Source: Perkinsus olseni (Eukaryota; Perkinsozoa; Perkinsida). From it: DNA of 64,000 nt. Below, in pieces: positions 20,086-33,900 of this stretch. Position numbers and translations under genes: made by a program. Position 1 is the first letter of the stretch. Every line of letters begins with the position of its first letter. A model generated the notes under the pieces. The model was not told where the DNA came from and made no database searches. It saw only the letters and a list, made by a program, of their open reading frames with translations. The stretch is taken from contig JABANN010000117.1 of NCBI GenBank assembly GCA_013115125.1, forward strand, positions 1 through 64,000, given 5' to 3'.

Positions 20086-21868
20086 ATGAGTAGTCTGAAA
20101 TTGTTTGTTAAGCTCCTTTTCTGTTGTTATCGGGAGAGCTCTGACGACGACACGTGCTTCGAGGGGGATCGTTCAGCACGCGATTGTGTCATCGTCGTCA
20201 TTCGGTGGCCCTGCTGTAGTTACGGCATCCTGATGGAGTTCTGCAGTTCCTGCAACTCTCAGACGCAGTGTAATGATGCCCTGCAGTCCACGCCGGTAGT
20301 AGGCCTGGTGTCTGCCACCGTGTACTCACGGGTAGTGGTGATTTTAGGCACTGCCAGTGAAATACACGTCCAAATGCGACTGGAGTCTGGACAGCTGCTC
20401 CTCCCTCTGTCGAGCGTCGCTCAAGCACAATCCGGTCTACTGGGCCCTCCCCAATACCGTCTGGGATGTCTGTAAGGGGGGACCCTCCCTGGCACCCCCG
20501 TTACCCCCTGCAATAGATACGGGACAGAACGAAGCTGTACAGGAGGTCCAGCCCTGCTGTCTTTCGGAGGAGGCACTGCAGCAATCTGGCCTTGGCGGCA
20601 AGCTGGACGCGGACCGGAAAAGGGTAGCTCTGCCGTCCGCGAGTCAACAGCCATCTTATTGAATCCGTCTTCAGCTGGGCCCTCTGCTTTGTGAGGCAGT
20701 CGCTGCATCGGTCGGAGAGGACAGGGCTGCATTCCGGCCGTGCGATAAGCCTTACATTAGCGAAGAGTGAGTGGACACTCGCGGGGATTCCTGTGTTATG
20801 GCACGTCCTTGTCCATGGCAGCACGGTGCACCTGTTCCCGCCTGCACCCGGCCAGGAGATCGAGGGGCTCATGAAGGTCTATACTGGAATGGGCCGTCGC
20901 GGGTAGGGGGTATCTTAGGTTGGTGCTGGCCATACGCAAATCAGGCCGAATCCGGACATCAACAGCATTTCTGCGGATATCCAGCGGGTGGCTGTGAGCG
21001 GCAAGGAGAGCATTGAGCTGGTGGTCCACATTTGGAACGCTCGCAATGCCGAGTGTTGGCGAGCCGTGCTGCTGGTGAAGTCTTCTCCACTCCACCAGTT
21101 GCTCTACTCCGGCTTTGTTCAGTCCTATCGTCCGCCGGCAGGGAAGGCGCGGAAATCAGCCGCGGTTTTGGAGTAGGCCGTCGCTGGTGGCGCGGCACAA
21201 GACGGCGTGTCGCTTTCAGTGGAGTGCAGTCTCCGATCTATGATGCCGACAAGCTCGACCAGTTGCTGGCCTGTGATGAGGAGCTCTATGGGGATGTGAG
21301 TGCCCCAGCCAACGCCTCCTGTATGCTCCGGTATTGCGTGCAGGGCCCCAAGCTGGTCACCACCGACGGAGGGCTCAGCTTGGAGGGTCGGATCACAGCG
21401 AGTGAGACCCTGCTGCTGGCCTGTCGTCGGGGCCACTGACTTCCGTAGGTTCGGCGAGCCATCCTGAATCGAGGTCGGGGGTGCACTCCAACTGGCGTCT
21501 GTACACTATCGAGGCCACCGTCCCCAGCGCAGAGGTGGTCAGCTCCGGTCTGGGTAGTGATGAGGAGCCCTACCGACTCATGCTCTGCTTCGGGCCAGCT
21601 CAGAGGTAGATAGTCCCGAAGGGCGGGAAGTTCCATGCGGGATGCCAGGTACATGCTGTCCACGATGGACATGGCGGAGTCCGGATTGCCGCCGGTTGCT
21701 GTGGGAATCTTCGAGGTCGACATCCTGGGACGGAACCGCATCAGTGGGAGATGAGACACCTAGGCACGGCCGATGCCGAGTAGAACGTCACGAACGTGAC
21801 GGCAGATTCATGATCATTGTTGTTACCACTCGAAGGATGTGCTGCCTCATGCTGAGTGTCGAGTTCTA
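20086..21868 (+). CDS. Unrecognised multi-exon gene(s)
   Basis: Plus-strand coding-looking pieces: MSSLKLFVKLLFCCYRESSD at 20086; a Cys-containing piece KYTSKCDWSLDSCSSLCRAS near 20360; ISLTLAKSEWTLAGIPVLWH near 20740; VSGKESIELVVHIWNARNAE near 20990; IYDADKLDQLLACDEELYGD near 21235; and NWRLYTIEATVPSAEVVSSG near 21490. Frame changes fall at plausible short introns. The last pieces are beta-rich in appearance. One or two genes could be present. I recognise no family. Confidence 0.3.
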
Positions 21869-21945
21869 ACCCCTCCCTGATCTGGGGTGATGCGTGTTTC
21901 CGGCTGCCTCTTTTTCGACGGATAGTTCCTCAGCTACTTTGTCGC

Positions 21946-22926
21946 ATGCCTGCACCCTCTCCGACGAGGAAGGTGTACTCCCCCAACTCGCCGGAGCTGT
22001 TCGAAGTTGGAGACAGCGACCCCGAGAGCGGGGTCACCTTCTACCCGCCCAGTGACGATACGTAAGCACCCTTTCTTTCTTCTGCCAGCGGCCGTCTCTG
22101 AGTTGTTCAGCTCGGCAGTTATCTGTTCCTTGATGTTTTGCATGATGAGGTGGAGAAGGGCGAGGCGATTGGCAGCGGCTCGGCGGCGTGCATTTTAGAA
22201 GTTGGGCCCGGCAGCGGGGTGAGCTCACTTCGCGATCATCTTCAGAGACTCAGTACTGAGCCCGTGGCAGGTTCTGTCGGCCTACTTGGTCCGGGCACTG
22301 GACTCCGTGGGAGTACCGGCTCACTCAGTAGCGCTAGACGTGAATCCACGGGCATGCGAGGCCACGGAGAAGACAGCGAAGGCTGTCGGTGTCGAGCCTA
22401 AGGTCGCTCCGGATCGCCCCCACCAATGTCTCCTCTCCCGCTCCTGCTTAGGTACACGTCGTTCTGGGGGACTTCAACCAGAGCCCCCACTGGTTGCGGT
22501 ACCAGCCCGACATCATTATCTGCAACCCGCCATACGTGAGTGCTCCGTCAGCCCCTACACTAGTGACACAGGATTCCTGCAGGTACCATCACCGCCCGAG
22601 GAATGCCAGTCTACGGGGATCGAGGCGAGCTGGGCGGGTGGAGACAGTGGCCGGGAAGTGATCGACCGAATGGTAGGCCTCCGGGCTTCGGAGGCACTCA
22701 GCATGGGAATGGTCCTCAGGTGCCTGTGTTTGCTCGCCTGTTGCAGCGTGTGGAGGGGACAAGACAGCCAGTGCTGTACTTCCTTCTGGAGAAGCAGAAC
22801 AGGCCGAGTGAAGTTTGCCGTCTGTTTGAGGACCTCGACTGCTCGGGAGAGTGTGTCGGGGAACGACAAGTCCGAGGAGAGCTGCTTTACATTTATAAGT
22901 TTCAGCGGCGACCAGCCGATGTTTAG
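21946..22926 (+). CDS. HEMK2/N6AMT1-type protein glutamine methyltransferase
   Basis: An SAM-dependent class I methyltransferase. The N6AMT1/HEMK2 family methylates the GGQ glutamine of translation release factor eRF1, with TRMT112 as partner. ATG 21946 gives FYPPSDDT, matching the family's (Y/F)xPxEDTFLLLD start. After an intron comes FLDVLHDEVEK and ILEVGPGSGV (SAM motif I), then ALDVNPRACEATEKTAKAVG (motif II acid). Near 22505 comes DIIICNPPYV, the catalytic NPPY. After another short intron comes GIEASWAGGDSGREVIDRMV, a string specific to this family, and a C-terminal strand ending YIYKFQRRPADV at 22926. Length is about 230 residues, as expected. Exon count is at least five. Confidence 0.88.
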
Positions 22927-23052
22927 ACCGGACGTGCCAGGGCGCCTTGTGTGGTGTTGTTAATAATTGCGACGCAAGGAACTGGCGGCGGGGTGCTGCC
23001 ATTGGGAGGCTGGCCATGGACGTCTTGGTCTGTAGCTCACGAAGTGATAACG

Positions 23053-24885
23053 ATGTCAACACCACCGTCAACGCCAGTAGCGGCGCCAAGTAGCCCTGCA
23101 GTGCCAGTGCAGGAAGTAGCGCGACGGCGATCGGGGAGTCGACGACCTTCATCTAGCGGATGGCGAAGCCACATAAACACCGAGCACATCCTCAATGACA
23201 CGTACCGTACCATCCCTTCCATCGCTCTAAGTCACTTTCACGCTGCTGCTCAGTTACAGAGTGCTGGGCCGCGACTCCGACCCGAACGAGAATGGCTCCG
23301 AGGGACCGAACACTATCCTTCGCATCTTCAAGGTCTGAGGAGGTCGTTGTCGTGGATTCCGTCGCGAGGGCGATCGTCTTCAGGCCAGCTGCATCTTCAT
23401 GGCGAGGGAGCTGTCAGCAGGCCACAGTGTGGCCCTGACTCCGTCGCAAACGCTGGTCCTCGGCTCCGATGGGGCTTCCAGTCGTCCAAAGCCCATCCTC
23501 TGGATCAGCGAAGAGGCGCTGCGAAATTCGCGTTTGAAGCTGGGCAGCGGCGTCCGAGCTGAGCCACCCAAGGGGCCTCACAAAGGGATAAACAAACATG
23601 CAGTTGATGGGATCGCTGCCCTTGGGGAGATCGACCTGGTAGGCGGCGGCTTGGATCCGTTGCAAAGCCTGAGAACTGGCAGCTGGGCGCAGTCTGTAAA
23701 GTCTCGGTTGATGGGCTCCTTTACTGCTTTCAAGAACCTTTGCTGATTGAGTATGATGCACCTTGTAACACGCGTTCCTCCTGACCGCCTAGGAAAGTTC
23801 CTGACGCCCTACCACCATTGGCTTTCCTGAACATGCCAGCTGCTGCACTGATCTTGGTGACCTTTAGCACGGCATGGCGGGGTCTTCCTGTCAGGTTACG
23901 AAATTCATAACCACCTTTTTCGGTAAGGCTTCCGAGTACATATGTACGGCAGTCCAGAAGGGCCATTCAGTGAATATCGACTTCAACCCGGTCGGCCGGC
24001 TTGCTATAGGTCGGTGCGTGGTAAGTCGCTTCTCGGTATACGACAACTCGCCCAGATACCACTACTGGCCTGGTGTCCTTCCAAGGCATCGAGCATGACT
24101 TCGCCAATGTGACCGTTCAGGAGGCTGCGGATCCACTAGGAGACAGGTCAGGCGTCCCCTTACTCCCCATAACCCCGGTCCACGCCTCCTGGACGGCGTG
24201 TGCCTGCCGCTGCGTCCTTCAGGCTTGCTGCCCACGCTTTCATGCATGCATAGTATTCTAGGTTCAGATTAGCGGAATCCCCTTCACGTCAGCGGGGAAT
24301 CGACATCCGTAGTCTCCACAAGGAGAAGCTAACAATACGTCACCTGGTCGAGGAGAAGGCCCGTCGCCTGGCCCAGAAGCTAGAGGACCAGCAGCAGCCC
24401 TCTCGAGGCCTCAACGCCAGCATGTCGGTCCCTGGCTTATCTCTTGAGAGTGGCGGAGAGAAGAAGTTGGGCGCACTTGGTGGGATACTCGCGGTCTGCG
24501 CGCCTTCAGTGTCCTCCACCGCAGTTGTCGGTCGGGGCCAGCTGCCAAGGGCCATGCGGTCGCTGCTGCTCACTACTCCAGCTACCGTCGGAGGCCGAGA
24601 ACGGAAGGCCCCGCCTGGAGTCGCTGAGATGCCACCGCTGTTGGACGTTTTCTCGAGGACACCGGCCGCCTCGTAAGGGCAGGGGCGGATCACTTCGACC
24701 TCACAGCGACAAATATTCCTGTTGCAATATCGTACTTCGGAGCGCATCCAAGGTTGACCCTCGTCAGATTCAAGGACAGCTTGGTCCGTCCCTCCTTGGT
24801 AGCTGAGATAGGCTCCTATCATGCTCCCCCCTGGAGCAGGCTACTCGAAATGGATACTCGGCCGGGGAAGGCTGGCTTGACGTAG
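23053..24885 (+). CDS. CCDC81-like protein with HU-type domains
   Basis: ATG 23053 opens MSTPPSTPVAAPSSPAVPVQ, a Pro/Ser/Arg-rich leader. Exons then give NTILRIFK joined to ASCIFMARELSAGHSVALTP with a later PILWISEEALRNSRLKLG. A second similar unit near 23930 reads ASEYICTAVQKGHSVNIDFN then PVGRLAIG. Both units match the helix-then-(K/S)GxxVxIxxxG plan of the HU-like domains in CCDC81, a centrosome/cilium-linked protein that carries two such domains. The C-terminal half contains LVEEKARRLAQKLEDQQQPS (coiled coil) and a beta-rich end VRFKDSLVRPSLVAEIGSYH, stopping at about 24885. Exon edges are provisional. It lies directly upstream of the dynein gene. Confidence 0.5.
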
Positions 24886-24953
24886 GTCGTCTCATGGGGA
24901 TTCTTCGCCCGATGAGAGTATCTTTCCAGGTGGGCCCGGCACAAGGCTGAGGC

Positions 24954-27900
24954 ATGGCAAGCGATGGAGGTGGAACTGTCGATGAAAGAGCGACTACAGC
25001 GGAGACTCTGGAACACCCTGGTCCCTCCGCCTCTGCCCGAACATCTGCAAGAGAGCTCTCGGTCGTTAAGGCCTGTCGGCTCTGGCTCCCGCCTCGAGAA
25101 AACGCTGTGCAAGTGGCTAATAGACGGGCCTATGTTCAGGAACATCCTCAGCAGGTGGTCCGGTGTCCCCTCTAGTCGATCGCCACGCTCGATGACTCAG
25201 ATACAACTACTACGTCGAGACCTCCTCTAGGAGCTCCGGCGTGCCCTTGGACGATCTGTGCCCAATAGAAGGCGAAGTACTTATTCGAGTCCAGGCGAAG
25301 ATGGCCGGCCAGATGCAGTTGTGGCCAGACGTCGATTACAAGAGCCGCATGCGCGGGATGGAGCAAGAGGTGAGCCTAGGGCCCGCTTCGCTATTGTTCT
25401 GTCGCCCGCCGCAGGTCCTCAACGGCTACATCGCGGCACTGAGGAAGGCTATAGTGGACTACAATCTTCGCTACATCTTCCAGAGGAGAAGGCTGGATAT
25501 ACCCCTCACTCCATCGCTACTGCCGCCGCCCTTCGGCGCCAATGCCTTCCTGGTCTTGCCGTGCCCCTCGGTGTCTTCAGCCATGCTGCTGTGGCTTTCA
25601 GGTCGGTGATATCATGACCTTCGGAGGGCCTCCAACCGAGCATTGGCGACGCTTAGTGGCTCATTCGCGGGCCTCCCTGAGTGATGGGAAGTACGCCGCC
25701 CCCACCTTCCTCTGCACTCAGCTGACCAGGCAGTGGTCAGAGGGGGACTACGATGAAGTGAGTATCTCGGGCAGCGAGAAATCCTCGGGTCGACCTCGGA
25801 GTGGTCCAGATAAGCTTGTTCGGCCTAGGGGAGCAGAAGGAGCTGATCGACATTGAGCGAGCGCAGCTGATCCAATTGCAGTAGCCTTTCCTCCAGTCGG
25901 TTCATCATTAACCAGCTGTTGTCGAGGTACCTTGAGGGTAAGGTGAAGTACTTGACGGAAGAGTGGCATACTAAGGCGCTGGAGCTAGTCAGTCAAGAGC
26001 CGACCCTGCTGGCCGAGGCCTCTGGGGAGGAGCCTCAGCCTGACGGAGTGCCCTCGCCGTCCTCGGGAGCAGGTGAACCCTTCCGGAGTTGTTGCCTATC
26101 ACAGTTCCATGCAGGATCTCCGAAATCGTCTGCGGCCGCGGCATTCGCAGGAACTGGGGCGATGGACGGAGCCGCCGATTGGCCGACTTGCAATCCGGAC
26201 TGTTTGATAGAGGCGTCCACTCACCTCATGAGCCTCATGGTAGCCTCGTCATTACACGAATCGCCCTCCTCTTCCTCACGTCGGAGACTCTGGTCGGATA
26301 TGTTTGCTATTTCCGTCTAGATACGCTCTGTTGTTGAGCGCAGCTGCGAGAAGTTTATCGCGAACTTCGAAGGTTTTTGCCCTCAAAGCACCAAGCCACT
26401 GGGGTAGGACCGCCATGGACGTATCTTTATTGACAGGCCTTCATGGCGGAGTCTTTCGCATGCCCTGCTTTCCCTCGCTTTCCTCCTAGGTATCCTGAGG
26501 TCGCTCAGCTCCCTCTTGGAACAGCGGACGAGCCTCAAGCTCTGCTGCTCAACACGCTAGTCGTTGACGGAAATACTGTGAAGTTGAAATACTCACCAGA
26601 CTACTGCCATGTGAGCATGCCGGCTGATGGCTAATGCAGCTTCTCAACGACCTCAGGAGCGCCTGACGAGACTGTACAAGGACATCGTCATCTCGATGAA
26701 CGGCCTGAAGGGGCCTGCGTCCGTCTTGCCCTCGGAGGAGCCAGGCCACCATCGCACGGCACTTTATGAAGTCAGTCAATTTCCTGTAAACCCGTTTCTC
26801 TCGCCCATTGTATATCGCTTAGGTTACTGTTGGCGAGGGACATATCTCTTCCCTACTGAAGAGGCTCGAGGGTGTCGTTACACTCTGCCTCCATGCAGCG
26901 GGGACGGTGTCGGACATGTGAGCATCAACTCTCAGCCGCTCGAAACGTTGATTTCCGAATATCTTTGTTTCAGGTATGAACCCCATCTGGCCTTGCTGAC
27001 CGAGGTCGAGAGGGCCCGAGAGATGGCTTCGCGAATCGCAGAGATACCAGATCTGCTGACCAAGGGAGAGGAGCCGTCAGCCTCCACGGTGGAAGCTGAC
27101 GCCATCATCGAGTGAGCCTCCAGTAGCGCTGCAGCCTCCATTGGCTGAGTAAGGTACGTACGGAAGTTACGAGAGGCCAAGCGAAGAGTACTTGACGACT
27201 GCCGATCGTTGCTGCGGACGGCGATGATGGCTACCGACTGCTCGGAGGTGAACATCCCCTCGGCACAAGTCCTGGCGGTAGTATTTTTCCTAGGTCAACG
27301 AGACCCTCTGCAAACGCTGTGCAGACTGCATTGACATAGTCACCGCAGCGCTAAACGATCGGGTTCGAGACCGAAGCCAGAAGTTCACTGCGAGCGTGGC
27401 GGCGCTCGAGGCCCGGTTCCAGGAGGTGCCGGAGTCCGAGCAGGCCCTAGTGGACCTAGAAAAGGAGCTAGACGACTTCTATGAGAAGGGACAGGACGTC
27501 TACGAAGACGAGTACAGTGAGATACGCCGGTGGCTCGACGTCCTCTTCGAGTGCGACTTTGCCGTGCCGACCGACACTCTGGAGGCGATTCATGAGGCTA
27601 GCAATCGCTTGGGCGCCATCTCGGACCTCGTACCGGACCGTATCGAGGAAGTAGAGTTCACCAGGGATGACATTGAGCAGGCCCTGGGCGAACGAAGGGA
27701 CAAGGTCGTGGCCGAGCTGGAGACGTTCAAGGCGGTCATTCAACGATTTGCTGACTATGGCGACGTCCATGCAGCTGATGAGAACTGCGAGCGCCTTGAA
27801 AATCTGAAGGCCAAGATGGCCAGGTACACCAGTCTGCAGGAGGAGATCAACTCCTTGGAGGGCCTACTGAAGATGGACGTGACGGAGTTCGGTGTCCTCG

Positions 27901-30900
27901 AGGAGTGCCAGGCCGAGCTGGACGTCTATGATAAGCTGTGGAGCCTTGTAAAGGACTACGGCCTAAAGGAGCATCTATGGTATAAACGGGGGATGTTCCA
28001 ACTGGATGCCGAGGCTGTCGAGTCGGAGACCATGACCATGTGGAGGAGCGCCTACAAGCTGCAAGCCACGTTCGAGCAGGACGGCAGAGAGGCTCCGATG
28101 AAGGTACGTTCGTCGGCCTTTCATTTCGCAGCATCGCCAGATCGTAGACCGAACTCGACGGAGTGTCAGATTCTCTTATCTCAGGCGGCTTCGTTCGTGA
28201 AGAAGGGCTTGGATGAGGTGAAGAAACACTTGCCTCTACTACAAGCTCTCTGTAACCCCGGCCTGCGAGGCAGACACTGGGCTGAGATTTCCTCGGTCGT
28301 TGGCTTCACCATAGCAAGGGACAAAACAACTACACTGCAGAAGATGCTCGATATGGACATGGGCAACTACGTCAAGGACCTAGCCGACGTCAGTGACAGG
28401 GCCTCCCAGGAATATCAGATTGAACGCTCACTGGAGTCGCAGCAAGCTGAGTGGCAGCCGGCCACCTGCGACTTCAAACCGTGGAAGGAGACAGGCACCT
28501 TCATTCTTTCCGGTGCCACGGTAGATGAGGTCCAGGGATTGATCGACGATCACATCATCAAGACGCAGACCATGAAAGGCAGCCCGTCAGCACAGCCCTT
28601 CGCGGAGGGGATCGCCGAGTGGGAAGAGTTCTTGATGCAAGCAACTAGCGTTATCGAGGTCTGGACTAAAGTCCAAGGCGTGTGGCTTTACTTAGAGCCC
28701 ATCTTTGGCTCAGAAGATATCATGCGCCAGATACCGACCGAAGGCGCTCTCTTCAAGGACGTCGACGTGCGGTGGAGAGAAATCATGGAGCAGTCGAAGG
28801 AGTCTCCAGCGGCACTGGAGGTGTTCAAGCAGGAGGGCATGTTGGCTACGTTGGAGAAGTCACAAGAGCAGCTGGAACGGGTCCAGAAGGGCCTTAATGA
28901 CTACCTTGAGTCGAAGAGGCTCAAGTTCCCGAGATTCTTCTTCCTCTCTAACGACGAGCTACTGGAGATTCTATCAGAAACGAAAGATCCGGTCAGAGTG
29001 CAGCCTCATCTGCGTAAAGCCTTCGAAGGTATCCAGTCCCTTGAGTTCGAGGAAGACAAGAAAATCACAGCCATGCTGTCCGTCGAGAAGGAGCGCATTG
29101 GCCTGACACGCGTTGTCGATCCTATGCTGGCGCGTGGCAACGTCGAGGAATGGCTGGTGCAGTTGGAAATGATGATGCTTGAAACAATCCGATCAGTCAT
29201 CTTTGACTCTATCGCCGACTACCCGACGAAGTCCTATGCTGAGTGGCTCGCCTTGTGGCCGGGCCAGGTGGTCATAGCAGTCGGTAACATCTTCTGGACC
29301 AGCGAGGTCATGGAGGCCTTGAGCTCCGAGGGCAACGCTGGCCTCGGCAAGTATCATCAGCAGATGGACGGCCTACTACAAGACATAGTCTCCCTGGTTC
29401 GAGGCGACATCCCTCCTCTCGTCCGATGCACGTTAGAGGCCCTTGTCGTCATTTTTGTCCACAACAAGGACACTGTACAGGAGCTTCACGCCAAGGGGCT
29501 GTCGTCGGTGGACGACTTCGATTGGTTGGTACAGCTGCGCTACTTCGTCGAGAAGAATGCTGACAAGGAAGGTGACGTTGATGACGTCTTCGTGCGCATA
29601 TCCAACTCCCATCTTGGGTACGGTTATGAAGCTCTGGGCAACTCCTCTAGGCTCATCATCACTCCATTGACCGACAGGTGCTACCGTACCCTTTGTGGGG
29701 CGCTGCACCTCCAGTACGGTGGAGCCCCTGAGGGGCCTGCTGGTACCGGCAAGACGGAGACTGTTAAGGACCTCGCCAAGGCGTTGGCCAGGATGTGCGT
29801 GGTCTTTAACTGCTCTGATGGTCTCGACTATATAGCCATGGGCAAGTTCTTCAAAGGTCTCGCTGCAACGGGCGGCTGGTGCTGCTTTGACGAGTTCAAC
29901 CGCATAGACCTGGAGGTGCTCTCGGTCGTAGCTCAGCAGATCCTCACCATCCAAACCGCCATCAAAGCCCGACTGACTGAGTTCGAATTCGAAGGGTGCA
30001 TCCTCCCCATCAAGTGGACCTGCAACAGTTTCATCACCATGAACCCCGGATACGCCGGGCGATCAGATCTGCCTGACAACCTCAAGGCACTCTTCCGTAC
30101 CGTCGCCATGATGGTTCCCGACTATGCGATGATCGCTGAGATCAAACTCTATTCGTTCGGCTTTGAGGATTCTCGAAGCCTGGCTCGGAAGATCGTCACG
30201 ACTTACAAGTTATGCTCCGAACAGCTGTCTTCACAGAGCCACTACGACTACGGCATGCGTGCTGTTTTCTCGGTGCTGGTCGCAGCAGGCAACCTCAAGC
30301 GCAAGTATGGCACCGAGTCCGAGTCCGTTTTGATGCTTCGGGCGATCAACGACGTGAATCTCGCCAAGTTCCTCGCCTTCGACGTGCCTCTCTTCCGTGG
30401 TATCACCTCGGACTTGTTCCCCGGGGTGGTGCTGCCCCAGCCCGACTACACAGCCCTCATCAGCAAGCTTAAGATGCACTTCGAGAAAAATAACCTTCAG
30501 TGGATCGATTACCTCGTCGATAAGATCATACAGTTCTATGAGTGTCATATAGTCCGTCACTCTGTCATGTTGGTGGGGCTTCCCTTCAGCGGTAAGACTA
30601 CTGCGCTGAACATCCTCCAAGCAGCTCTCACCGACTTGGCCGAGAGCGGCGAAATGCACAAGGGCCAAATAGTACACCAGGCCCGACTCAATCCCAAGTC
30701 GATACCAGCAGGGTGTCTGTACGGCGACTTTGATGACGTTTCGCACGAATGGACCGACGGTATCGTGGCCGTGCTGTTCAGAAACTTCGCCAAAAATCAG
30801 ACGGACGAACGCAAGTGGCTCGTGTTTGACGGCCCGGTCGATGCTGTGTGGATTGAAAACATGAACACCGTTATGGACGAGAACAAGAAGCTATGCTTAA

Positions 30901-33900
30901 ACTCCGGAGAAATCATCGCCATGAGCTCGAACATGCGGACAATCTTTGAGCCAATGGATGTCGAAGTGGCCTCCCCGGCGACCATCTCTCGAAACGGCAT
31001 GGTCTATTTCGAACCGCATATTCTAGGCTACGAACATCTCATTAAGAAGTCCTTCAAGGAAGACCTCCCTTCGACGTTTGGGAGTGAACAAATTGATGAG
31101 GCTGATGGAATGCAGAAGTGGCTGTTGCCGCCATTACTTCGCACGCTCAAGCGTGAGTGCTCGGAGGTCAGCCCCTCGCAAGAGCAAAATTGCGTCCAGT
31201 CTTATTTGGTGAGTTCGCCGAAAGTGGTTGCTGTCATGTTGCCACTAGGCGCCTCTTAGAAACTCTTCTCGACACTTCTCAAGCCTCTTCACGATGTTCA
31301 AGTGTACGAAGAGAAAGGTGCCTCAACCGTGGCAAAAATCATCGACTGCCTTACGGTTTTCTCTATCATCTGGAGCCTTGGAGCAGCATGTAAGAAAGCC
31401 ATCCCTCCCGCATTTAGTAGCCGTCCAGCGAGCTTTCCCGGTAGCGTACGACTAATTCGAATGAGCTTTTCGGTGTCACTGAATGTTATGAGGGCTGCCA
31501 TTTGCGACGGATCGCGATCGGTGCTTTTGCAGGTACGACAGAAAGTCGGAAGATATTCGACGCCAAATTACGAAGCCTCCTCAAGCATGAGGTTGAGGAC
31601 TCCGAGCACTTCAAGAGGGTCGAGCCAGCCCTACCCGACCGTGGTTCGGTATATGATTACTTCTTCGACGTCCAACAGTGCAAATGGCTACCCTGGGCCG
31701 ACACGGTTACCGCGGAGCAACAGTTCCCAGCCGGAGCCTCCCCAGAGAGCATCATCGTGCGCACGCTAGATAATATAAGATACTCCTTCATAGCCAATCA
31801 CTGCATTGATAACAGAATTCCTTTGCTATTCTGCGGTCCCACTGGAACTGGGAAAACCGCTTATATGCAAGGGGCAATACTCTCAAGAGATAAGGCGACA
31901 ACCGTACCGATCTTCCTCGGCTTCTCAGCGCAGACACAGTGTGCACAGACGCAAGATCAGGTCGATGTTAAGCTTGACAGGCGCCGAAAGGATACCTACG
32001 GCCCGCCCACAGGCAAGCTCTGTGTTGTGATGGTTGATGATCTGAATATGCCTGCTAAGGAGGCATACGGAGCGCAGCCTCCTATTGAAATTCTCAGACA
32101 GCTGGTTGACCAAGGAGGATGGTTCGACCGGAAGGACAGCACTCACCCGTTCAGGAACATCATAGACACGCTGGTGGTTACGGCCATGGGACCACCTGGA
32201 GGCGGCCGCACCTTCATCACACCACGAATGACGCAGTTGATGCTGCTCACGGGTTTTGCCTTGCTAGATGATGACAACATGACTCGAATCTTCACGACCA
32301 TTCTTGACTGGAGATTCCAGTCTCAGAACTATCCTGCTGACGTGAAGGGCCTCTCGGAGAAGCTCGTCAGTGCGACCCTGCAGGTTTACAAGGCAGTTGC
32401 CAGCGAGCTCTTGCCGACGCCTCTCAAGGTCCACTACACATTCAATCTTCGAGATTTTGCGAAGGCCATGTTCGGAGTTCTGCTTCTGCCGAAAGACCAG
32501 TGCGATGGGGCCAACAGGCACGTTCGCCTGTGGGTTCATGAAGTCTTCCGGGTCTTTGGCGACCGTTTGGTGGACGACAAGGACAGAGTGTGGCTCCTCG
32601 AGCAGATGAGGGACGTGACGAGAAGTCATCTTGGCGTAGGGTTTGACGACGTTATGAAGCACCTAGACTCCAACAGCGACGGCAAAGTGGATACCTTAGA
32701 CGAAGTCCGCCTTCTCTTTTTCGGCGACCTCATGTCCGCTCCGGCGGCGCCCAAGCGCCCATACACGGAGTGCCCTGATTTCGGCAGCCTTGCCAACCAA
32801 GTGACGAGCCATCTTGAACAATACAACTTGATGAGCACCTCGCCCCTCAACCTCGTGTTGTTTTTGTACTGCATAGAGCATCTTTCGAGGGTGGCTAGGG
32901 TTCTCAAGCAGCCCGGCGGCCACTCATTGATGGTGGGCGTAGGAGGCTCTGGGAGGCAGAGCGTTACGAAGCTGGCGGCCTTCATGGCAGATTACACCAT
33001 CTTCCAGATTGAGATTGCAAAGGGCTATGACAAGCTGGCTTGGCGTGACGACTTGAAAAAGCTCCTGACGGCCGCCGGAGGACGGGCGGACCCGATGGTC
33101 TTCCTGTTCACGGATACTCAGATAAAAGACGAGAGTTTTGTGGAAGACATTAACAACATGCTCAACACTGGCGAAGTTCCCAACCTCTTTGCCGCTGATG
33201 AGAAAATGCAGTGCTGCGAGGCCGTGAGGAACTACGCCAAGGCAGAAGGGAAGGCCGCTGACGGGACGCCCACATCGCTCTTCGCCTACTTTCTAGAGAG
33301 AGTTCGGGCCCTCCTTCACATTGTTCTGTGCTTCTCTCCCATTGGTAACGGCTGGAGGTCTAGACTGCGCCAGTTTCCCAGCCTGGTCAACTGCACCACC
33401 ATCGATTGGTTCAGCGAGTGGCCATCGGACGCCCTTCTCTCCGTCGCCGAGCAGTTCCTTGAGTCCGTCCCGATGGCGGAAGCGACTCGGGCCTCGTGTG
33501 TCGAGATGTGCCAGCTGTTCCACGTAGAAAGCACTAAGTTGGCGACGAGATTCAAACTGGAGCTCCGTCGACACTACTACGCTACTCCCACTAGTTACCT
33601 TGAACTCATCAACACGTTCAAGACCCTGCTCGATGAGAAGCGTGGGGAAGTCAGTGCGAAGAGAGATCGCTACCTTGTCGGTCTAGAGAAGCTTGCCAAC
33701 ACGGAGCAGTCCGTGGCCGGCATGCAGAAGGAGCTCACCGACTTGCAGCCTCAGCTGGTCGCTAAGAATAAGGAAGTCGAGGAGATGATGGGTGTTGTTA
33801 ATGCAGAGTCGGACAAGACAAACGCGGTGAAGGAGGTGGTCTCGGGCGAGGAGGCGATAGCCTCACAGGCCGCTGACAGAGCCAACGCCATCAAGACGGA

